From assembly GCA_965603095.1 (NCBI GenBank), contig CBFDBQ010000054.1, forward strand, positions 1 to 12,866: DNA of 12,866 nt, in the 5' to 3' direction. Both the position numbers and the translations under genes were made by a program. The notes under the pieces are model-generated. The model ran no database searches. It was not told where the DNA came from and was given only the letters and a program-made list of their open reading frames with translations. Shown here in pieces: positions 6,077-12,866 of this stretch; position 1 is the first letter of the stretch; every line of letters starts with the position of its first letter. The DNA comes from DAOVVL01 sp965603095 (lineage in GTDB: Bacteria > Pseudomonadota > Alphaproteobacteria > Rhodospirillales > Magnetovibrionaceae).

Positions 6077-6877
6077 ATGATTAATACCGAGGAAACAAAC
6101 GAAGGCGTTAATCTAAATAAACGCCAGAGACAGATACTAAATCTTGTGCAAAAGCGCGGGTTTGTTTCCATTGAAGAATTGGCTCAGGATTTTTCCGTCA
6201 CACCGCAAACAGTTCGCCGCGATATCAATGAACTTTGTGATCAAGATCTATTGCGTAGGTTTCATGGTGGTGCCGGTATCTCGTCTAGCGTGGAAAATGT
6301 TTCATACAATAACCGGCAAATTATGCATCACCAAGAAAAGGTACAAATTGCCAAAGCCGTATCAGAGCTAATTCCAAACAATGCATCCATAGTCATCAAC
6401 ATTGGCACAACCACGGAAGAGGTTGCCAAGCAGTTAATGGATCACAAAGGGCTTCGCATTATCACCAACAACCTGAACGTTGCATCCATTCTTGGGGCCA
6501 ATCCTGATTTTGAGGTTATAATCGCCGGTGGCGTCGTGCGCTCACGCGACCGAGGAATTATTGGCGAGGCCACCGTTGATTTTATTGATCAGTTCAAAGC
6601 TGATTTCGGTATAATTGGAATCTCTGGAATTGATGCTGATGGCACACTGTTGGATTATGACTATCGTGAAGTCCGGGTTGCACAATCAATTATTAAAAAT
6701 GCTCGCAAGATATTTCTTGCGGCAGATCACAGCAAATTTGAGCGTAGCGCAATGGTTCGTCTTGGCCACATATCTGAAGTTGATACTCTTTTTACCGATC
6801 AGGCACCGCCTAAAAGTTTCCAAAAAATCCTAAAGGAATCTGACGCCAAGGTTGTTGTGGCAAAGGCTTCGGTTTAA
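6077..6877 (+). CDS. glpR: DeoR-family transcriptional repressor, GlpR type
   Basis: A 266-residue regulator. The N-terminal DeoR helix-turn-helix covers about residues 14-70 (KRQRQILNLV; recognition region VTPQTVRRDINEL, then LLRRFHGGA). The C-terminal DeoRC ligand domain (about 88-245) has the phosphosugar-binding NIGTTT loop (108-113), GGVVRSRDRGIIG (151-163), LLDYDYREVRVAQ (191-203) and AADHSKF (215-221). The YDYREVRVAQ pattern is typical of GlpR, which is released from DNA by glycerol-3-phosphate. The GDPD encoded in the divergent operon would make glycerol-3-phosphate, so the product could induce the system. The ATG is four bases after the amidotransferase stop with AGGA overlapping the gap, which indicates tight co-expression. 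Two GlpR-like operators lie in the shared control region. The DeoR family is certain; the effector is inferred. Confidence 0.9.
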   Translation: MINTEETNEGVNLNKRQRQILNLVQKRGFVSIEELAQDFSVTPQTVRRDINELCDQDLLRRFHGGAGISSSVENVSYNNRQIMHHQEKVQIAKAVSELIPNNASIVINIGTTTEEVAKQLMDHKGLRIITNNLNVASILGANPDFEVIIAGGVVRSRDRGIIGEATVDFIDQFKADFGIIGISGIDADGTLLDYDYREVRVAQSIIKNARKIFLAADHSKFERSAMVRLGHISEVDTLFTDQAPPKSFQKILKESDAKVVVAKASV

Positions 6878-6895
6878 AAATAATTTAGATAATAC

Positions 6896-6922
6896 CTTGC
6901 TTAAATCTTGCTAGAACTTGCT
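6896..6922. repeat. Three CTTGCT direct repeats upstream of the antiporter
   Basis: CTTGCT occurs at 6896-6901, 6907-6912 and 6917-6922, spaced 11 and 10 bases, about one helical turn each. A near-palindrome GGAAATCGATTCC (6923-6935) follows at once. All lie in the 125-base gap between the regulator stop and the antiporter start, where no clear terminator or -35/-10 pair is seen. They may be sites for a regulator of the antiporter; this is a guess from the spacing. Confidence 0.4.
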
Positions 6923-7002
6923 GGAAATCGATTCCATCTGCTTACCACATGCTTCCGCTTGATGGAAAACAAACCAATATTCATATAAGGTAAGGTGAAA
7001 AA

Positions 7003-8235
7003 ATGGAATCTGGAATTCATCTTCTAATTATGCTGGTTGCCGCGTGGGTATTTGGCCACGGGGCCGAAGCCATCAAGCTGCCGGCATCGGTTGGCCAGGT
7101 TCTGGCTGGTGTTGTGGTGGGTATGTCGGGAAATTATTTTTCGCAATACGTGCCCTTGCTTGACGGAATTTCATCCAGTCCATCCGTAATGGGCGTTGGC
7201 GAAGCTGGTATATTTTTTCTTCTGCTTTATGCCGGCATTGAAATGCAGCCCAGTGAAATTTCAAAAAACGGCGGCGAGGCCATTGCCGTTGCCGTGGGTG
7301 GAGTAGCGATTCCGTTATTATTGGGTTTTATGCTTGCGTGGTACACCTTGCCCGAAAGTGATATGCGCGCGATCCAGTCATTTGTGGTTGGGGTTGCGCT
7401 TTCAATTACTGCCATAGCGGTGGCGGCCAAGGTGTTTCTTGATTTTAATTTGCTGCACCACTCAATCGGGCGAATTGTAATAACCGCTGCCCTAATCGAC
7501 GATATAATCGGTCTGGTATTGCTTGGAGCGGTTACCAGCATAATTGCTACCGGCGGTTTGCCGGATGCTTTTGCAATATTTTTTATACTAGCGCAGGTGG
7601 CAATATTTTTTGGTGTGACTTGGATTTTGGGCCACAGGTTTTCAAAACCATTTTGGTCAGCCATTCACAAGGTACACATGCCGGGCATTCGCCTGATGGC
7701 ATTGCTGTCTATTGCTATTGTTTATGGCTTGTTTGCCGAATGGCTTGGTCTGCATTTTATTTTGGGACCATTTATGGCCGGACTTTATTTCGAGCCCAAG
7801 ATTGTCGGTCATAAGGCATATAAAAATACCGACACAACAATTAATAACCTGACCAAGGGTATTTTGGGCCCGGTGTTTTTTGCGTCAATCGGGCTAATGG
7901 TTGACCCGGTAGCATTGCTTGAGGTTCCTGGCTTTTTGTTGGTTTTGGTTACAATAGCCATTGGGGGAAAGCTTATTGGCTGCGGGGTTCCTGCATACCT
8001 TATAAATGGTCATGACCTGCGCGATGCGAGCGCCATTGGCATTGGCATGAGCGGACGCGGCGCCATAGAACTGCTTGTCGTTTCCATAGCATTTCAGTCC
8101 GGGATATTTACCACGGCAAACGGCCATCATCCGGTACTCGCAAACCTTTATTCCGCACTGGTTCTGACAGCCATTATAACCACCGCATTAACGCCCGTAT
8201 TGTTGCGCCTAGCCCTTAGCCACCATAAAAAATAA
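7003..8235 (+). CDS. Cation/proton antiporter, CPA2 family
   Basis: An inner-membrane exchanger of Na+ or K+ for protons, 410 residues with about 11-13 hydrophobic segments throughout. The ion-site motif ALIDDIIGL carries the Asp-Asp pair D166/D167 found in electrogenic CPA2 members such as NapA. The conserved lysine appears in GGKLIG (K323), and GMSGRGAIELLVV (348-360) matches the late-helix CPA2 signature. The protein stops just after the last membrane segment, so it has no TrkA-N/RCK regulatory domain as in KefB/KefC. The ATG at 7003 follows an AAGGTAAGGTG ribosome site. A small protein is encoded downstream, and a P-type cation pump operon runs towards it, suggesting a joint role in ion balance. 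The transported ion cannot be fixed by sequence alone. Confidence 0.92.
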   Translation: MESGIHLLIMLVAAWVFGHGAEAIKLPASVGQVLAGVVVGMSGNYFSQYVPLLDGISSSPSVMGVGEAGIFFLLLYAGIEMQPSEISKNGGEAIAVAVGGVAIPLLLGFMLAWYTLPESDMRAIQSFVVGVALSITAIAVAAKVFLDFNLLHHSIGRIVITAALIDDIIGLVLLGAVTSIIATGGLPDAFAIFFILAQVAIFFGVTWILGHRFSKPFWSAIHKVHMPGIRLMALLSIAIVYGLFAEWLGLHFILGPFMAGLYFEPKIVGHKAYKNTDTTINNLTKGILGPVFFASIGLMVDPVALLEVPGFLLVLVTIAIGGKLIGCGVPAYLINGHDLRDASAIGIGMSGRGAIELLVVSIAFQSGIFTTANGHHPVLANLYSALVLTAIITTALTPVLLRLALSHHKK

Positions 8236-8290
8236 TAGCACGTGCTTAGGCCAAGAATTTCTACTGGAAAAGTGCTACAATGGGCACAAA

Positions 8291-8296
8291 TATAAT
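8291..8296 (+). promoter_or_regulatory. Candidate -10 box for the small gene
   Basis: A perfect TATAAT 35 bases before the start codon of the 62-residue protein, with no recognisable -35. It lies in the 96-base gap after the antiporter, so the small gene could be transcribed on its own as well as by read-through. Confidence 0.3.
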
Positions 8297-8331
8297 ATAC
8301 AGAATTATCCAAAAAATAACGGAGGCCAATT

Positions 8332-8520
8332 ATGCCACATCGCAAACCAGAACTTGAGCGCATCATTAAGGAATTGGAAAATTTTGTCCAAACAACCTGC
8401 GAGTACGACCCTACCCACCCCAAAGAACAACATGATTTTGTCGGGGAAAAATGCAATGACGTAATATTGATGCTGCGTGATGTTAACGAGAAGCTTAAAG
8501 CTCAAGATACAAAAAAATAA
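8332..8520 (+). CDS. Small hypothetical protein, 62 residues
   Basis: I do not recognise this protein. It is supported as a real gene by an ideal ribosome site (CGGAGG at 8320-8325, six bases before the ATG), a possible -10 box at 8291-8296 and a good fit between the antiporter and the convergent ATPase gene. It is highly charged and probably mostly helical: helix-like stretches at about 6-21 (ELERIIKELENFVQ) and 40-57 (KCNDVILMLRDVNEKLKA) flank a loop with CEYDPTHP. There are two cysteines (C23, C41) and three histidines (H3, H29, H34). It has no signal peptide or membrane segment, so it is likely a soluble cytoplasmic protein. It could be an accessory to the antiporter, but nothing shows that directly. 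Confidence 0.7.
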   Translation: MPHRKPELERIIKELENFVQTTCEYDPTHPKEQHDFVGEKCNDVILMLRDVNEKLKAQDTKK

Positions 8521-8531
8521 TGATGTTTAAT

Positions 8532-11252
8532 TTACCCGGTTGGAATAACTACGCCGCGTCCGCGTAAATATCTGAAAAGCATTTTGCGCAGGTAATCAAC
8601 CGCAAAAATCAAAATTGGCCCTGCCCAGGCAACAGCATAAATATTTATATCAACCGGGCCCGTTCCTAAAACGTGCGCCAATGGCGGATAATAAAGAATT
8701 GCCCAAGCAAATATAATTTCAAAAACCACGCCCCCTATCAGCAATGGGTTGGAAAAAAAATCCATTGATAGCCCGGATCCGGTGCGCGAACGCCGCCCGA
8801 CAAGGTTTCCAATCTGCATCAATATTATAGACGAAAGAGTTATTCCGGTTGCCGACATATACAATGGATTGTCGGTGCTTATATCCGCGCCATAAACCCA
8901 CCCGCCGTCAAACAGCACCCAGAAAAATAGGCTCAGGGCAAATGCAGCCTCAATTAAGCCTAAAAATAAATAGCTATGGGCAATAAGCGGCCATGTCAGT
9001 AATGCCTGATGGCGATCACGGGGCGGGTGTTTCATGGCATCGGGGTCGGGCTTTTCTTGGCCAAGGCCCATTGATGGCACTATGTCGGTTCCCAAATCAA
9101 TCGCCAGTATCTGAATAACGGTTAGGGCCAGCGGAACGGGAAATAACATAAAAATAAGATAGGGAGTAATTTCCGGTCCGTTGCTAACCAGAACATAATT
9201 GGTAAATTTACGGATGTTATTAAATATGGTTCGCCCCTCGGCAATGCCATTGACGATGGATGCAAAATTATCATCCAGCAATATTACCTGGGCGGCTTCG
9301 CGTGCCACATCGGTTCCGCTTTTGCCCATGGCTATGCCGACATCAGCGGCTTTCAGGGCGGGGGCATCGTTTACACCATCACCAGTTACGGCAACAACCT
9401 TATCCAATTCATGAAATGCGGAAACCACCTTCCATTTTTGTTCGGGCGTGGTGCGGGCAAATACATTGACCCCGTTTTTTATTTTTTCAACTAGGGCCAA
9501 CTTGCTGATTTGCGCCAATTCAGACCCGGTAATAGTGGTTGAACCATTAGGCGCATCGGAACTTACAATACCAACACTTCTAGCAATGGCTTCGGCTGTT
9601 TCGGGATGATCGCCGGTTATCATCACAACACTTATTCCGGCGCTGTGGCATTGGGCAACCGCGTCTGGCACTTCTTCGCGAATAGGGTCGCCCGCACCAA
9701 TGAAGCCAAGCAACACCATATCTTTTTCGAAATACTCCTGCTCTTGGGTCTCAAACGGTGTGTTTGGCAAATTTACATATGCAAGGGCTATCACCCTTTG
9801 CCCGCCCGATGCCATGCGATGGACAACCGCTTCAGCTTCAGCCATGCGCTCATCGTTGATTTCTTCTGTTTGCCCATTTTCAGGCGTTGTCACGAATGAT
9901 ATGGCCGGGGCAAGCGTTTCCCACGCGCCTTTTACGCAGTAAACGTTTCTACCATCTAAATTAATAATCCCTGCCGAACGACGTTTATGCTCGTCAAATG
10001 AAAAACGCTTAAGCGTTGCTGAATTAACCTCGGAAATTTCCCCACCCGCTTTGATGAATGCTTCTGCCACCGCCACATCCATCGGGTCGCCACTTAACTG
10101 CCCCAATGCACCTTCCTGCACATCCGATGCAGCCAATGATTTTTCTAACATTGCAAAAGCGTTATCGGTATTCATTTCAGCCCCGCTAACGCAATCTCTT
10201 AATGATGTAACAGACATAAGGTTACGGGTAAGGGTTCCGGTCTTGTCGGTGCAAATAACGTGCACCGCGCCCAAGGCCTCAACCGCATTCAGGCTTTTGA
10301 CCAAAACATTTCTTTTCGCCATACGGAGGGAACCCATCGCCAACGACAATGTAAAGGTGGGCAATAATCCTTCTGGTACATTGGCAACAATTATCCCCAT
10401 CATGAAAACTAGGTTAATCCACAACGGGCGATCATTTAACAAACCATAGGTAAAGAAAACAGTTCCCATGATTACCGCAATTATTGTCAGAACCCTGACC
10501 ATGTGTGCAGTTTCGCGTTCCAACGGTGATACGGCGCGCTTTACCCCGTGCGAAAGTGTGGCAATTTTGCCAAATTCGGTGCGTGACCCAGTTGCAAACA
10601 CAACCGCCAGTCCGTGCCCTTTCATTACCGTGCATCCAGCAAATGCAATATTGGTGCTTTCGGTGATTATTGAATCCTCAGCAGCCGATACAATATGAAC
10701 CGGGCGGGCTTCGCCGGTTAGCGGGGCGTTATTCACCACAAGGTTCTGGGTTTCAATCAGGCGGGCATCGGCTGGTACTTTGTCGCCTTCGCGGACTATC
10801 AGAATATCGCCCGGAACCAAATACTCGGCCACAACCTCGGTTTCTTTACCGTCACGGCGCACGACAACATGGCTGGGCAGAAATTTTTGCAGTTCCTCCA
10901 TCGCCCGTTCGGCACGATATTCCTGAATAAAACTGAACACCGCATTTAGTATTGATACACCAAGCAAGGCCCAGCCAAGAATATTCATTCCCTCGCCCGG
11001 TTGGGTGTAATCGGCGATAAAACAAATAACTGCGGATATGTCTAATAAGATTGAAAAAAAATTGGTAAACTGTCTGCCCAAATTTTTAAGCCAAACAAAA
11101 CGCTTTTCCTTGTCCAGCGTATTAAAGCCAACTTCGGCCAAGCGGCTTGTCACCTCAACCGAACTTAATCCACTTTCACGGGTGTGCAAAAAAAGGCACA
11201 CCTGCTCAGGTGAAATATTTTGTATTTGCCGCTGGAAATTTTGCCCGTCCAT
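8532..11252 (-). CDS. P-type cation ATPase, Na,K-ATPase-like (type IIC) subgroup
   Basis: A 906-residue ion-pumping membrane ATPase. It has an N-terminal cation-ATPase domain (about 8-80), an A-domain with TGEA (179-182, usually TGES), phosphorylation motif DKTGT (D336), nucleotide-domain KGAWE (K441), TGD (546-548) and the hinge TGDGVNDAP (623-631). About ten membrane helices are expected. The ion-site helices resemble Na,K-ATPase rather than Ca2+ pumps: ANVPEGLL in M4 (E294), SNGPEITPYLIF in M5 (S690, N691, E694) and IDLGTDIVPS in M6 (D719, T722, D723). The serine at 690 matches Na,K-ATPase; H,K-ATPase has lysine there. No beta subunit gene is seen. The ATG at 11252 directly follows the stop of the stress-protein gene, implying translational coupling. 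The likely role is Na+ export or K+ uptake; exact ions and stoichiometry are unknown. Confidence 0.93.
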   Translation of the reverse strand: MDGQNFQRQIQNISPEQVCLFLHTRESGLSSVEVTSRLAEVGFNTLDKEKRFVWLKNLGRQFTNFFSILLDISAVICFIADYTQPGEGMNILGWALLGVSILNAVFSFIQEYRAERAMEELQKFLPSHVVVRRDGKETEVVAEYLVPGDILIVREGDKVPADARLIETQNLVVNNAPLTGEARPVHIVSAAEDSIITESTNIAFAGCTVMKGHGLAVVFATGSRTEFGKIATLSHGVKRAVSPLERETAHMVRVLTIIAVIMGTVFFTYGLLNDRPLWINLVFMMGIIVANVPEGLLPTFTLSLAMGSLRMAKRNVLVKSLNAVEALGAVHVICTDKTGTLTRNLMSVTSLRDCVSGAEMNTDNAFAMLEKSLAASDVQEGALGQLSGDPMDVAVAEAFIKAGGEISEVNSATLKRFSFDEHKRRSAGIINLDGRNVYCVKGAWETLAPAISFVTTPENGQTEEINDERMAEAEAVVHRMASGGQRVIALAYVNLPNTPFETQEQEYFEKDMVLLGFIGAGDPIREEVPDAVAQCHSAGISVVMITGDHPETAEAIARSVGIVSSDAPNGSTTITGSELAQISKLALVEKIKNGVNVFARTTPEQKWKVVSAFHELDKVVAVTGDGVNDAPALKAADVGIAMGKSGTDVAREAAQVILLDDNFASIVNGIAEGRTIFNNIRKFTNYVLVSNGPEITPYLIFMLFPVPLALTVIQILAIDLGTDIVPSMGLGQEKPDPDAMKHPPRDRHQALLTWPLIAHSYLFLGLIEAAFALSLFFWVLFDGGWVYGADISTDNPLYMSATGITLSSIILMQIGNLVGRRSRTGSGLSMDFFSNPLLIGGVVFEIIFAWAILYYPPLAHVLGTGPVDINIYAVAWAGPILIFAVDYLRKMLFRYLRGRGVVIPTG

Positions 11253-12104
11253 CTATCGAGCCCCACGATAAATGGCGACATCACATGGGGTATTACGCAA
11301 AATCGTTTCTATTGGATTGGTGTACATCATACGGCTTTGCAGATCTTTTATTGACGCTTCCATCAATATCAGGTGCGCCTTATGCCGATTGGCAGAAATA
11401 ATTACTTCATCTGCCCAATCATTAGATGCTTGAACATTTATATGTATTTTTGATTTATCCACCCCGCTTAAACGAGAAAATTCAACGTCCAACCCCTGCA
11501 TTTCTTCCCATCCATCGTTTACAACCGAACGGGCGGCGGCATTGAACAGCTGATTGATTGTCTGACGTTTAGCTGGCGCCACATGCAGCAAATCAATTCT
11601 TTCTATATTTTTTGCGATGCGCTTTATTAGATCTGCACCAATTATCACACCTTTATGCTTGCCGCCGACTGGAACAAGTAACCGTCTAGGCGCACCAAGT
11701 ATTCCCGGCTGGGTCACGCGCACGGCTACAACATTGAATTTTTTATCTGATAATAATTTTTCGGCAACGCTGCCGGAAATATATCCTTTATTGCCGCTTT
11801 GCAGGCGCGCACCGCACACTAGTAATGTTTCTGGGGCCTGTGTTACGTTTGCAACAATGTCACCAAAAACCCCATCAACCCCAAAACCGGATGATGGGAT
11901 TAACTCAAGCGTAAACTCAACGCCAATATCTCTGCAAACCTTTCCCAGCTGTTCGCCCTTGGTACTAATTTCATCGGAGTTTATTTCATCGGTGTTAATG
12001 CAAATGGCGCACAATTTTTTATCGGGATCATGATGGGCCAAATTAATGGCGTACCATGCTATCCAGTCACCGTTGATGGAGCCATTATATGCAAGATAGA
12101 TCAT
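11253..12104 (-). CDS. Double universal stress protein (UspA-like) domain protein
   Basis: A 283-residue soluble protein made of two Usp-like alpha/beta domains (about 1-132 and 139-280). The first ends in TLLVCGARLQSG with GYISGSVAEKLL and VVAVRV, a fairly complete version of the ATP-binding G-x2-G-x9-G-S pattern. The second starts RRLLVPVGG, as Usp domains do, but its corresponding loop (LILMEASIKDLQSRM, then NPIETIL) lacks the glycines, so it probably does not bind ATP. The ATG at 12104 follows an AGAGGCAGG ribosome site. The gene is first in a two-gene unit, and its stop codon abuts the ATPase start. Usp domains often accompany ion transporters as regulators, so it may sense ATP or stress for the pump. 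That role is inferred. Confidence 0.85.
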   Translation of the reverse strand: MIYLAYNGSINGDWIAWYAINLAHHDPDKKLCAICINTDEINSDEISTKGEQLGKVCRDIGVEFTLELIPSSGFGVDGVFGDIVANVTQAPETLLVCGARLQSGNKGYISGSVAEKLLSDKKFNVVAVRVTQPGILGAPRRLLVPVGGKHKGVIIGADLIKRIAKNIERIDLLHVAPAKRQTINQLFNAAARSVVNDGWEEMQGLDVEFSRLSGVDKSKIHINVQASNDWADEVIISANRHKAHLILMEASIKDLQSRMMYTNPIETILRNTPCDVAIYRGAR

Positions 12105-12133
12105 AACCTGCCTCTTTCGCAGCCAGACACGGC

Positions 12134-12139
12134 ATTATC
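12134..12139 (-). promoter_or_regulatory. Candidate -10 box for the stress protein/ATPase operon
   Basis: GATAAT on the minus strand, about 30 bases before the stress-protein start, with only a poor -35 upstream. It is placed plausibly for a leader of about 22 bases that contains the ribosome site. Confidence 0.28.
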
Positions 12140-12237
12140 GCACGAACTAGGCATGTATGGGTCTAATTTTTTTATCTTATTTTTTCCACCACTAATTCAA
12201 AAGGAACCAACTGCTGTCATAAACACATAAATTGTGC

Positions 12238-12243
12238 TATAAT
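12238..12243 (+). promoter_or_regulatory. Candidate -10 box for the cytochrome gene
   Basis: A perfect TATAAT 46 bases before the cytochrome ATG, with CTGTCA (12214-12219, four of six matches to TTGACA) 18 bases upstream. It lies in the 185-base divergent gap with the stress-protein gene. Confidence 0.42.
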
Positions 12244-12289
12244 CGCGCGTTGTGGAAGTTGGTCAATGTAAGCTCGAGGGGACGGTGCA

Positions 12290-12866
12290 ATGTCAAAAAA
12301 AATAATAAGTTTTATTACTGCTTTTAATGTTTTTTTTCTTTTTGCCTCATATACAATGAGCTCGGTTGCCGCAGAAAATTCCCCTGAGATACCGTTTATT
12401 GAACAATGGTCGGCATCCGCGCACGCAAATTCCAAGGCCGAGGCCTTTCGCCATTGGGACAAAGACGGTGCGGTACCAAAAAGATGCGCCCAGTGCCATT
12501 CCAGTGATGGTTTTAAGGATTATATCGGTGCCGATGGTAGCGCCAAGGGAATTGTAAATTCCCCAGCACCCACCACCAGCGTCATAACCTGCACCACTTG
12601 TCATAATAATGAAGCCAGCAACATAGATTTGATAACATTTCCATCGGGCGTCAGTGTTGCCAATATGGGGCCAAGCGCACGCTGCATGGTTTGCCATCAG
12701 GGTCGCCAATCAGGCCCCGGGGTTGATAGGGCCGTGGGCGCAATGGAACCTGATGAAATTTCCGATAAACTGAATTTTCTCAACATCCACTACGCTGCGG
12801 CTGGTGCGACGCTCTGGGGTGGAAAGGTTAATGGTGGATATGAATACCCCGGTAACGATTACCAGG
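12290..12866 (+). CDS. Multihaem c-type cytochrome, N-terminal part
   Basis: A secreted electron-transfer protein whose first 192 residues are visible; the C-terminus is outside the window. The start MSKKIISFITAF leads a Sec signal peptide with likely cleavage after SVAA (residue 28). Three haem c attachment motifs follow: CAQCH (66-70), CTTCH (101-105) and CMVCH (132-136). Further on are conserved-looking histidines and a HYAAAGATLWGG and GGYEYPG stretch (168-187). I associate that stretch with larger multihaem cytochromes, where the histidine could be a distal ligand. The ATG at 12290 has a G-rich ribosome site (GAGGGGACGG), and a TATAAT lies at 12238-12243. More CxxCH motifs probably follow. 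The electron donor and acceptor are unknown. The multihaem class is certain; the subfamily is not. Confidence 0.9.
   Translation, partial: MSKKIISFITAFNVFFLFASYTMSSVAAENSPEIPFIEQWSASAHANSKAEAFRHWDKDGAVPKRCAQCHSSDGFKDYIGADGSAKGIVNSPAPTTSVITCTTCHNNEASNIDLITFPSGVSVANMGPSARCMVCHQGRQSGPGVDRAVGAMEPDEISDKLNFLNIHYAAAGATLWGGKVNGGYEYPGNDYQ

Noticed and set aside
7003..8235. Kef-type glutathione-gated K+ efflux system
   Set aside because: There is no TrkA-N/RCK domain and no KefF/KefG-like partner. The Asp-Asp motif fits electrogenic CPA2 exchangers better.
8532..11252. Long open frames on the plus strand inside the ATPase gene (for example 10051-10449)
   Set aside because: They are antisense shadows of a gene with complete P-type ATPase motifs; they lack ribosome sites and recognisable domains.
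1..12866. Mobile element, phage, defence system or CRISPR content
   Set aside because: No transposase, integrase, terminal repeats, regularly spaced palindromic repeats or nuclease genes were found; all genes fit transport, regulation or respiration.

Overview
The window looks like chromosome of a Gram-negative bacterium of moderate to slightly low GC, most plausibly an alphaproteobacterium. This rests on the style of the GlpR-type regulator and of the ABC operon, and on periplasmic signal peptides and c-type cytochromes. The assignment is an inference without a search. No tRNA, rRNA, insertion sequence, phage gene or CRISPR array was seen.

Left part (1-6877): two divergent transcription units share a roughly 500-base control region (4716-5217). 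The minus-strand unit reads binding protein, ATPase, permease, permease, glycerophosphodiester phosphodiesterase (GDPD), and the last gene runs off the left edge. The four transporter proteins belong to the PotABCD (spermidine/putrescine-type) family. The plus-strand unit holds a stand-alone class I glutamine amidotransferase and a DeoR/GlpR-type repressor. The control region carries two 20-base sites that each match the E. coli GlpR operator consensus (as remembered) at 17 of 20 positions. One lies just downstream of a minus-strand TATAAT, the other just upstream of a plus-strand TATAAT. The binding protein seems to have lost key acidic polyamine-contact residues and has a basic RLKR cluster at that place. 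The best reading is a glycerol-3-phosphate-responsive system that imports a phosphate-containing compound, perhaps glycerophosphodiesters, and hydrolyses it inside the cell. The amidotransferase is an unexplained part of it.

Middle and right part (7003-12104): an ion-homeostasis group. A CPA2-family cation/proton antiporter with the Asp-Asp motif is followed by a 62-residue protein of unknown function. Convergent to these is a two-gene unit of a double universal-stress protein and a 906-residue P-type ATPase. The ATPase has the ion-site signatures of the Na,K-/H,K-ATPase (type IIC) group rather than the usual bacterial Ca2+ or Mg2+ pumps.

Right edge (12290-12866): the start of a secreted multihaem c-type cytochrome with three CxxCH motifs, cut off by the window end.
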